The notes beneath the pieces are model-generated. The model saw only the letters and a list, made by a program, of their open reading frames with translations, ran no database searches and was not told the DNA's origin. A DNA stretch of 10,553 nucleotides from Streptomyces sp. NRRL F-4489. GTDB lineage: Bacteria; Actinomycetota; Actinomycetes; Streptomycetales; Streptomycetaceae. Both the position numbers and the translations under genes were made by a program. Each line of letters starts with the position of its first letter. Positions within the stretch are counted from its first letter, which is position 1. The DNA is taken from contig NZ_LLZI01000060.1 of the NCBI RefSeq assembly GCF_001509485.1, forward strand, positions 1 through 10,553, given 5' to 3'. This document shows positions 1 through 5,506 of this stretch, in pieces.

Positions 1-1408
1 GGTGGGTGGGGTTGCGGATGGTGAGGCTGGCGAGGAGGGCGGCCAGGAGGAGGAGCAGGGCGCACAGGGGCATGGCGCGGTGGAAGGCGGTGGTGAAGGC
101 GGGGGCGGAGCGGTAGGTGTCGGGGCCCATGCCGGCGAGGAGGGGGAGGGCGGCCACGGCGAGGAGGCCGGCGGCGCGGGCGGCGGCGTTGTTGACGCCG
201 CTGGCGAGGCCGGCGCGGTCGACGTCGACGGCTGAGAGCACGGTGGCGGTGAGGGGGGCGACCAGGGTGACCATGCCGGCGCCGAGGACGACCAGGGCGG
301 GGAGCACGTCGGCGGCGTACGAGGCGGAGGGGCCGACCCGGGTCATGAGGAGCATGCCGGCGGCGCAGAGCAGGGGGCCGACGGTCAGGGGGATGCGGGG
401 GCCGATGCGCTCGCCCAGTGCGCCGGAGCGGGACGAGAGCAGGAGCATCAGCGCGGTGGTGGGGAGCAGCGCGGTGCCGGCGCGGAGCGGGGAGTAGCCG
501 GCGACGACCTGGAGCTGGAGGACGGCGAGGAAGAAGAAACCGCCGAAGGCGGCGTAGACGCAGACGGTGACCGCGTTGACGGCGGAGAACTGGCGGCTGG
601 CGAAGATCCGCGGCGGCAGCATCGGGTCGGCGCGCCGCCGTTCCACGTGGACGAAGACCGCGCCGAGCAGCACCCCGGCGGCCGCGGGCACCAGCACCGC
701 CGGTGCGGCGCCGCGGACGGGGGCCTCGATCAGGGCGTAGCTGACGCCGGCCAGCGCCAGCGCGCCCAGGACGGCCCCCGGTACGTCGAAGCCGCGGGGC
801 CTGCCGGTGACGCGTTCGCGGGTCTCGGGGACGTGCCGGAGCGCGAGCGGGACGCAGACCGCGGCCAGCGGCACGTTCAGGAAGAAGACCCAGCGCCAGC
901 CGGCGCCGTCGACCAGCCAGCCGCCGACGAACGGGCCGACCGCGGCGGCCACCCCGCCCAGCCCGGACCAGGCGCCGACCGCCCGGGCCCGGTCGTCGGG
1001 GTGGAAGACGGCCTGGATCAGGGCGAGCGAGCCGGGGGTGAGCAGCGCCCCGCCGACGCCCTGGAGCGCCCGGGCGGCGATCAGTACCACGGCGTCCGGG
1101 GCGAGGCCGCACAGCAGCGAGGCCGCGGCGAACCACACGACGCCGATGACGAAGACCCGGCGCCGGCCGAACCGGTCGCCGAGCGACCCGCCCAGCAGGA
1201 TCAGCGCGGAGAGGGTGAGCAGGTAGGCGGTGACGGTCCACTGGAGGGCCGCCAGGTCGACGTCGAGGTCGGCGCCGATCCTCGGCAGCGCGACGTTGAC
1301 GACGGTGCTGTCGAGCATCGCCATACCGGAGCCGAGGACCGTCGTGGTCAGCACCCGGCGGCCCTGCGGCGAGGAGAGTCGCACCGCTCCGGGATCAGCT
1401 GCGTCCAT
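1..1408 (-). CDS. MFS drug exporter, DHA2 (EmrB/QacA) type, 3' end cut off by the window
   Basis: The 469 codons visible encode an integral membrane protein of the major facilitator superfamily, which would export drugs or other small molecules in exchange for protons. Residues 31-45 (MLDSTVVNVALPRIG) are the usual first-helix motif of the 14-helix DHA2 family. Residues 73-84 (GGSLGDRFGRRR) are MFS motif A in the loop between helices 2 and 3. Residues 151-180 carry the motif C-like antiporter region (GGVAAAVGPFVGGW) ending in WRWVFFLNVP, typical of this family. Many further hydrophobic helices follow to the window edge. The ATG at 1406-1408 is chosen because no upstream in-frame start exists; there is no clear Shine-Dalgarno. 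It lies 3' of fba on the same strand but beyond a strong hairpin, so it probably has its own promoter. Substrate unknown; no adjacent regulator gene is visible. Confidence 0.9.
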   Translation of the reverse strand, partial: MDAADPGAVRLSSPQGRRVLTTTVLGSGMAMLDSTVVNVALPRIGADLDVDLAALQWTVTAYLLTLSALILLGGSLGDRFGRRRVFVIGVVWFAAASLLCGLAPDAVVLIAARALQGVGGALLTPGSLALIQAVFHPDDRARAVGAWSGLGGVAAAVGPFVGGWLVDGAGWRWVFFLNVPLAAVCVPLALRHVPETRERVTGRPRGFDVPGAVLGALALAGVSYALIEAPVRGAAPAVLVPAAAGVLLGAVFVHVERRRADPMLPPRIFASRQFSAVNAVTVCVYAAFGGFFFLAVLQLQVVAGYSPLRAGTALLPTTALMLLLSSRSGALGERIGPRIPLTVGPLLCAAGMLLMTRVGPSASYAADVLPALVVLGAGMVTLVAPLTATVLSAVDVDRAGLASGVNNAAARAAGLLAVAALPLLAGMGPDTYRSAPAFTTAFHRAMPLCALLLLLAALLASLTIRNPTH

Positions 1409-1453
1409 GGGGTGAGCATGCCCCGGCCGGCGGCCGTGCGCGCGGCCGTACGG

Positions 1454-1492
1454 CGAAGGGCCCCGCGGCCGGGGTGGCGGCGGGGCCCTTCG
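1454..1492 (-). terminator. Strong hairpin terminator after fba
   Basis: A perfect 13-bp inverted repeat (CGAAGGGCCCCGC at 1454-1466, its complement at 1480-1492) with a 13-nt loop begins about 22 nt beyond the fba stop codon. There is no T-tract, which is common for Streptomyces terminators. It separates fba from the downstream exporter gene. Confidence 0.75.
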
Positions 1493-1513
1493 GAGCCGCG
1501 GTGCGGCCGGTGG

Positions 1514-2536
1514 CTACTTCAGCTTGGTGCCGGTGGAGCGCAGGTTGGCGCACGCCTCGGTGACGCGCTTGGCCATCCCGGCCTCGGCCAGCTTGCCCCA
1601 GCTGCGCGGGTCGTAGGTCTTCTTGTCGCCGACCTCGCCGTCGACCTTCAGCACACCGTCGTAGTTGCGGAACATGTGGTCCGCGACGGGGCGGGTGAAG
1701 GCGTACTGGGTGTCGGTGTCGAGGTTCATCTTGACCACGCCGTTCTCCAGCGCGGTGGCGATCTCCTCGGCAGTGGAGCCGGAGCCGCCGTGGAAGACGA
1801 AGTCGAACGGCGCCGCCTTGCCGTACTTGGCGCCGACGCCCTCCTGGAGGTCCTTCAGCAGCTCGGGGCGGAGCACGACGTTGCCCGGCTTGTAGACGCC
1901 GTGGACGTTGCCGAACGAGGCGGCGAGCAGGTAGCGGCCCTTCTCGCCCAGGCCCAGCGCCTCGGCGGTGCGCAGCGCGTCCTCGACCGTGGTGTAGAGC
2001 TCGTCGTTGATCTCGTGGGTGACGCCGTCCTCCTCGCCGCCGGTCGGGGTGATCTCGACCTCAAGGATGATCTTGGCGGCGGCGGCGCGGGGCAGCAGCT
2101 CCTGCGCGATGGCGAGGTTGTCGGCGAGGTTCTCGGCGGAGCCATCCCACATGTGCGACTGGAAGAGCGGGTTGCGGCCCTTGGCGACGCGCTCCGCGGA
2201 GATCTCCAGCAGCGGGCGGACATAGCCGTCCAGCTTGTCCTTCGGGCAGTGGTCGGTGTGCAGCGCGACGTTGACGTCGTACTTCTCGGCGACCACGTGC
2301 GCGAACTCGGCGAGCGCGACCGCGCCGGTGACCATGTCCTTGTTGTACTGGCCGCCCAGGAACTCCGCACCGCCGGTGGAGATCTGGATGATGCCGTCGC
2401 TCTCGGCCTCGGCGAAACCGCGCAGCGCCGCGTGCAGCGTCTGCGAGGACGTCACGTTGATGGCCGGGTAGGCGAACTTGCCTGCCTTCGCCCGGTCCAG
2501 CATCTCGTTGTAGACCTCAGGGGTTGCGATGGGCAT
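1514..2536 (-). CDS. fba: Fructose-bisphosphate aldolase, class II (class IIA, zinc-dependent)
   Basis: This 340-residue cytosolic enzyme reversibly cleaves fructose 1,6-bisphosphate to glyceraldehyde 3-phosphate and dihydroxyacetone phosphate, in glycolysis and gluconeogenesis. The class II signature VALHTDHC covers residues 90-97, giving the catalytic Asp95 and zinc ligand His96. The second signature (EVEITPTGGEEDG, 159-171) supplies Glu161, and His212 (GNVHG) and His249 (FHGGSG) complete the metal site. NLDTDTQ (271-277) belongs to the phosphate-binding region. Length fits class IIA enzymes. The start is the ATG at 2534-2536 (MPIATPEVYN): AAGGAG (2544-2549) sits 7 nt upstream. An upstream ATG at 2606-2608 would add a 24-residue Arg/Pro-rich extension with no family support. 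The 136 bp between the start codon and the parS array must hold the promoter, but I could not pick out a convincing -35/-10 pair. Confidence 0.97.
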   Translation of the reverse strand: MPIATPEVYNEMLDRAKAGKFAYPAINVTSSQTLHAALRGFAEAESDGIIQISTGGAEFLGGQYNKDMVTGAVALAEFAHVVAEKYDVNVALHTDHCPKDKLDGYVRPLLEISAERVAKGRNPLFQSHMWDGSAENLADNLAIAQELLPRAAAAKIILEVEITPTGGEEDGVTHEINDELYTTVEDALRTAEALGLGEKGRYLLAASFGNVHGVYKPGNVVLRPELLKDLQEGVGAKYGKAAPFDFVFHGGSGSTAEEIATALENGVVKMNLDTDTQYAFTRPVADHMFRNYDGVLKVDGEVGDKKTYDPRSWGKLAEAGMAKRVTEACANLRSTGTKLK

Positions 2537-2672
2537 CTGTCCGCTCCTTGTGTGTGCGGGGTGTGCGTTCTTGGCCCTGACCAGGGGGCGAGGACTTCGC
2601 CGTGGCACATCTTCCCAGACTCACCGGCTTGCTCCACATCGCCCGTATGGCGGCCCCGTGCGGGGGAGGAGA

Positions 2673-2760
2673 TGTTTCACGTGAAACACGGCGCGATGTT
2701 TCACGTGAAACGGTGCCCGTGGTTTCACGTGAAACATGGGCCGGTGTTTCACGTGAAACA
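2673..2760. repeat. Cluster of four parS (ParB-binding) sites, 24-bp period
   Basis: Four copies of the palindrome TGTTTCACGTGAAACA lie at 2673-2688, 2697-2712, 2721-2736 and 2745-2760. Copies 1 and 4 are perfect 16-mers; copy 2 has G as its last base and copy 3 has G as its first. The 14-bp core GTTTCACGTGAAAC is intact in all four. Centres are exactly 24 bp apart and the 8-bp spacers differ in sequence, so the sites rather than the surroundings are conserved. This is the known Streptomyces parS consensus. ParB loads there and, with ParA, organises and segregates origin regions during sporulation. The array lies between fba and pyrE and is non-coding on both strands. Confidence 0.95.
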
Positions 2761-2825
2761 TCGGGCGCGCGGCAATGCCGCAGGTCAGCGCCGGACGCCG
2801 GGGTGGCGGGCGCCGGGCCGGCCGG

Positions 2826-3368
2826 TCAGCTCAGGCCGAGATCGGCGAGCTGGTAGCCGGTGAGGTACGGCAGGCCGGCCGCGTCGATGGCCGAGGCCGC
2901 GCCGCGGTCCACGATCGTCGCAACCGCAACCACCTCGGCGCCGGCCTCCCGCGCCGCCTCGACGGCGGTCAGCGGCGAGCCGCCGGTGGTGGAGGTGTCC
3001 TCGACGACCAGGACGCGGCGGCCCGTGATGTCCGGGCCCTCGATCCGGCGCTGCATACCGTGGGCCTTCTGCGCCTTGCGGACGACGAAGGCGTCCAGCC
3101 GGCGGCCGCGGGCGGCGGCGGCGTGCAGCATCGACGTCGCCACGGGGTCGGCGCCCAGCGTCAGCCCGCCGACCGCGTCGAAGTCCAGGTCGGCGGTGAG
3201 GTCCAGCATCAGCTGACCGACCAGCGGCGCCGCCTCGCTGTCCAGGGTGATCCGGCGCAGGTCGATGTAGTAGTCGGCCTCCTTGCCGGAGGAGAGCGTC
3301 ACCTTGCCGTGCACCACGGCCTTGTCCTTGATCTGCTGCAGCAGCGCGCCGCGCACGTCGTCCGTCAT
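2826..3368 (-). CDS. pyrE: Orotate phosphoribosyltransferase
   Basis: This 180-residue cytosolic enzyme converts orotate and PRPP to orotidine 5'-monophosphate in pyrimidine synthesis. The PRPP-binding motif VLVVEDTSTTGGS covers residues 119-131 with the acidic pair Glu123-Asp124. The flexible catalytic loop region VRKAQKAHG (96-104) carries Arg97, Lys98, Lys101 and His103. The N-terminal GKVTLSSGKEADYYIDLRR (21-39) is typical of the orotate-binding region. The chosen start is the ATG at 3366-3368. No Shine-Dalgarno precedes it, but TAAGCT ends 7 nt upstream, suggesting a leaderless mRNA. An in-frame GTG at 3372-3374 would add two residues. It stands apart from any other pyrimidine gene in this window and is followed by the parS array, with no clear terminator hairpin between. 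Confidence 0.96.
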   Translation of the reverse strand: MTDDVRGALLQQIKDKAVVHGKVTLSSGKEADYYIDLRRITLDSEAAPLVGQLMLDLTADLDFDAVGGLTLGADPVATSMLHAAAARGRRLDAFVVRKAQKAHGMQRRIEGPDITGRRVLVVEDTSTTGGSPLTAVEAAREAGAEVVAVATIVDRGAASAIDAAGLPYLTGYQLADLGLS

Positions 3369-3375
3369 GCGCACG

Positions 3376-3381
3376 AGCTTA
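3376..3381 (-). promoter_or_regulatory. Candidate -10 box of pyrE, leaderless
   Basis: TAAGCT on the minus strand ends exactly 7 nt before the pyrE ATG, which would place transcription start at or next to the A of the start codon. No Shine-Dalgarno is present. A weak -35-like CGGACA (3402-3407) lies 20 nt upstream, longer than the preferred 17-18. Confidence 0.5.
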
Positions 3382-3437
3382 GGACAGCACCTCGGCACCG
3401 GTGTCCGCCGCCTGCGGCGCGGGCCGGCTCCGCCCGG

Positions 3438-4283
3438 CTACAGCGCGCGCCAGCTCCAGGTCGTGGAGATCTCCAGCGGGTCGATCGGGGTGACCAGCCG
3501 CGGGGTGGTGTTCAGACCGTTCGGCGGGCCGGACTGCGGCTCCACGCAGACGGCCGCCTCCTGCTCGTCGTAGACCACCACCCACTCGGCGCGGCTGGCG
3601 ACCGTCAGCTCCAGCCGGCCGGGCCAGGTGAGGGTGACCTCGACCCCGCGCGGCATACCGAAGCAGTCGTCCCACGGTCCGGGCAGGGGCGTGATCCGGC
3701 GGCCGGTCGGGAGGTGGTCGGCGCCGCGCTCCTCCTGCCACTCCGGGGCGAAGTCGATCCGGACGTCCTCGCCCTCGCCGAGGTCGCGCCGGAACCACGG
3801 GTGCCAGCCGGCCTGCGCCGGGAACGAGTCGCCGGTCGCCTCGACCCCCATGCTCAGCGTGAGCGAGCCGCCGTCCTCGGCCAGTTCGACGACCTGGGTG
3901 ACCGTCCCCGGGTACGGCCAGGGGGCCGCCGGGTCGCTCAGGTCGTAGGTGAAGGCCGCCGCGGTGGGGCCGGTCCGCGCGGTGCGCCAGCGGACGTCGC
4001 GGCCGGTGCCGTGAATGGCGTGCGGCGGGGAGTTGACCGGCATCCGGTGCAGTTCACCGCCGTTGCGGAAGGTGCCGTGGTCGATCCGGCCGCACCAGGG
4101 CACCATCGGGAAGCAGCCGTACTTGTCGCCCTGGCGCAGCAGCTCGGTGCCGCCGATCCGCAGACTGCCGATCCGGCAGCCGTTGTCCGGGTGGACGGTC
4201 AGTTCGGTGTCGCCGGCCCGCAGCCGTACGCCGTCCCCGCCCGGCTCCCGCGCCGGGCTCTGCGTGGTCTTCTCGGTGCTCAC
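3438..4283 (-). CDS. Aldose 1-epimerase (galactose mutarotase-like)
   Basis: The 281-residue product belongs to the galactose mutarotase-like fold, which interconverts alpha and beta anomers of free sugars in the cytosol. Key positions of the family are visible: WCGRIDHG (63-70) contributes the sugar-binding Arg66; HAIHGTGRD (88-96) carries the first catalytic His; AGWHPWF (158-164) the second, His161; and CVEPQSGPPNGLN (246-258) the catalytic base Glu248. The size is at the short end of the family, as is usual for actinobacterial members. The start is a GTG (4281-4283) with TAGGGT ending 7 nt upstream, read here as a leaderless promoter; the AGGG in it could alternatively act as a weak ribosome site. 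The substrate cannot be told from sequence; a hexose-6-phosphate epimerase (YeaD-like) is the main alternative. Confidence 0.88.
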   Translation of the reverse strand: MSTEKTTQSPAREPGGDGVRLRAGDTELTVHPDNGCRIGSLRIGGTELLRQGDKYGCFPMVPWCGRIDHGTFRNGGELHRMPVNSPPHAIHGTGRDVRWRTARTGPTAAAFTYDLSDPAAPWPYPGTVTQVVELAEDGGSLTLSMGVEATGDSFPAQAGWHPWFRRDLGEGEDVRIDFAPEWQEERGADHLPTGRRITPLPGPWDDCFGMPRGVEVTLTWPGRLELTVASRAEWVVVYDEQEAAVCVEPQSGPPNGLNTTPRLVTPIDPLEISTTWSWRAL

Positions 4284-4290
4284 GGAAGCG

Positions 4291-4296
4291 ACCCTA
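4291..4296 (-). promoter_or_regulatory. Candidate -10 box of the epimerase gene, leaderless
   Basis: TAGGGT on the minus strand is a good match to the Streptomyces vegetative -10 (TAGGAT-like, TAnnnT) and ends 7 nt before the GTG start. No recognisable -35 (TTGACA-like) is seen at 17-18 bp. The AGGG within it is the only Shine-Dalgarno-like string, so a leadered alternative is not excluded. Confidence 0.5.
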
Positions 4297-4330
4297 GCGG
4301 TGCGCCGGCCCGTACGCCCGGACCCGGCCG

Positions 4331-4345
4331 CCGGCGGACCGCCGG
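4331..4345 (-). terminator. Possible hairpin after the SRPBCC gene
   Basis: CCGGCGG-A-CCGCCGG is a 7-1-7 palindrome in the 90-bp gap after the SRPBCC stop codon. Its usable stem is about 6 bp and there is no T-tract. It sits close to the promoter of the next gene and may be no more than GC-rich chance pairing. Confidence 0.3.
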
Positions 4346-4373
4346 GTCACCGGCCGCCTCCCCGGCCGGCCGG

Positions 4374-5387
4374 TCACCGGCGCCGCCGCAGCACCCGCCC
4401 GACCACCACCGCCGAGGCCAGCACCACCGCGGCGGCCGGCGCGGCCCAGCGCAGCGGCACCGAGCCCGCACCGGTCTCCGGCGCGGGCACCGGCGCGTAC
4501 CGGCCGCGCGGCGGCGCGTGATCGACCTCCTCCGCACTCCGCCCGATCATCGTCCGGCGGGCGTGCGCCGCCTCCGCGGGCGCGTCCCCGTCCCCCTCGT
4601 CCAACGCGTCCGGCCCGTCCGCCGCGAAGCCGTCCATCAGCGCGTCATCCGCCGCCAGACGCTCGGCCCGCTCGGCGTCCGCGTCCTCGTCCGCGCCGGG
4701 CCCGGCGCCGGGCTGCCCGTCCGGATCATCCGGATCGGCGACCACACTGACGTCATCCTCGGCATCGCTCAGCGGATCCAGCGACGGCGGCGGCACCTCC
4801 GTATCGAAGATGCTCTGCGACACCGGCCGGGAACCCGCCCCGGGCCCGTCCGGCGCCCCTGCCGCCTCCGCGTCCTCCGGTGCGCCGGGAGCCTCCTGCG
4901 CCTCCTCGACCGGGCGTTCTCCGAGATCCGCCGCGAGGTTCTCCGCGAAGCGGTCCAGCAGCCGGCGCCCGGCGGCCGCCGCGGCCCGGTCGCCGGCGGC
5001 GGCGAGCCGCCCCTCGCTGCGGACCGTGCCATCGCACACCAGCGCCGTCCCGGGTCCTGGCTCGGTCGCCGGAACGCACCGCACGGTCAGGGTCAGCGCG
5101 ACGGTCCCCTCGCCCCGGGTCTCGGTCCCGGCCGCCTCGACGGTCACCGGGCCCGCCGCGCCACCGGCCTCCGGGTCGTCGTCCGCCGGACCGCCGCCGA
5201 CGGTGAGCGTGCCGCGGTAGGTGATGGTGGAGCTCCCGACGCGCAGCCGCAGCCGGCCCTGCGGGCGCTGCGGAGCGGCATCGGCGTCGAGCTGGACTCC
5301 GGGGACGCAGCGCGCCACGCGCTCGGCATCGGTGAGCGCCTGCCGCACGGTCCGGACGGGAAACGGAACGTACACCTCATGCTCCAT
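4374..5387 (-). CDS. SRPBCC (CoxG-like) protein with acidic linker and C-terminal membrane anchor
   Basis: A 337-residue protein in three parts. Residues 1 to about 155 start MEHEVYVPFPVRTVRQALTD and continue with CVPGVQ (27-32), the pattern of the SRPBCC superfamily near carbon monoxide dehydrogenase subunit G (CoxG): ligand-binding helix-grip domains. Residues about 156-300 form an acidic Ala/Asp/Glu/Pro-rich, probably disordered linker, ending in RRTMIGRSAEEVDH (277-290). Residues about 314-331 are a single hydrophobic helix followed by RVLRRRR at the extreme C-terminus. I infer a membrane-tethered protein with the domain in the cytoplasm. No CO dehydrogenase genes are nearby, so a CoxG role is not implied and the ligand is unknown. 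The ATG at 5385-5387 is preferred because the SRPBCC domain begins there; TAGGCT lies 8 nt upstream and no Shine-Dalgarno is evident. Confidence 0.82.
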   Translation of the reverse strand: MEHEVYVPFPVRTVRQALTDAERVARCVPGVQLDADAAPQRPQGRLRLRVGSSTITYRGTLTVGGGPADDDPEAGGAAGPVTVEAAGTETRGEGTVALTLTVRCVPATEPGPGTALVCDGTVRSEGRLAAAGDRAAAAAGRRLLDRFAENLAADLGERPVEEAQEAPGAPEDAEAAGAPDGPGAGSRPVSQSIFDTEVPPPSLDPLSDAEDDVSVVADPDDPDGQPGAGPGADEDADAERAERLAADDALMDGFAADGPDALDEGDGDAPAEAAHARRTMIGRSAEEVDHAPPRGRYAPVPAPETGAGSVPLRWAAPAAAVVLASAVVVGRVLRRRR

Positions 5388-5395
5388 GGCATGGG

Positions 5396-5401
5396 AGCCT
5401 A
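5396..5401 (-). promoter_or_regulatory. Candidate -10 box of the SRPBCC gene, leaderless
   Basis: TAGGCT on the minus strand ends 8 nt before the ATG. The segment just upstream is a G-run without a TTGACA-like -35, and there is no good Shine-Dalgarno. The box and spacing match the three other candidate leaderless starts in this window. Confidence 0.45.
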
Positions 5402-5469
5402 CCCAGCGCCCCCCGCCCCAGCCCCCGCCGCGGCACGAATTTCCACGGAGGCGGGTCGGCAGGGCGACG

Positions 5470-5502
5470 GGGGCTGCCGGCCCCCTCCACCCCCGCAGCC
5501 CC
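5470..5502 (-). terminator. Candidate hairpin just after the spermidine synthase gene
   Basis: An 8-bp perfect inverted repeat (GGGGCTGC at 5470-5477, GCAGCCCC at 5495-5502) with a 17-nt loop begins 4 nt past the TGA at 5507-5509. There is no T-tract. Position and GC-rich stem fit a Streptomyces terminator, but the long loop keeps this tentative. Confidence 0.4.
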
Positions 5503-5506
5503 GCGC

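Noticed and set aside
643..650. CCACGTGG as another parS site
   Set aside because: Only the central CACGTG matches; the TTTCAC arm is absent, and it lies within the exporter coding sequence.
2537..2608. N-terminal extension of the aldolase to the ATG at 2606-2608
   Set aside because: The extra residues are Arg/Pro-rich and foreign to the family, and the strong AAGGAG at 2544-2549 fits the ATG at 2534-2536.
2769..2781. GCGGCAATGCCGC as a degenerate fifth parS site at the next 24-bp step
   Set aside because: Its centre (2775) is off the 24-bp register (2776.5) and it shares nothing with GTTTCACGTGAAAC; it is a short GC palindrome.
647..2863. Very long plus-strand open frame (738 codons) across the exporter, fba and the parS array
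   Set aside because: It is antisense to two well-recognised genes, its translation is low-complexity Gly/Arg/Ala/Asp sequence, and it reads through the parS palindromes. High-GC DNA gives such shadow frames.
3406..3438. Small tandem hairpins between the epimerase and pyrE as a terminator
   Set aside because: Stems are only 5-6 bp, the first has a 2-nt centre and the second overlaps the epimerase stop codon; this is common by chance at this GC content.
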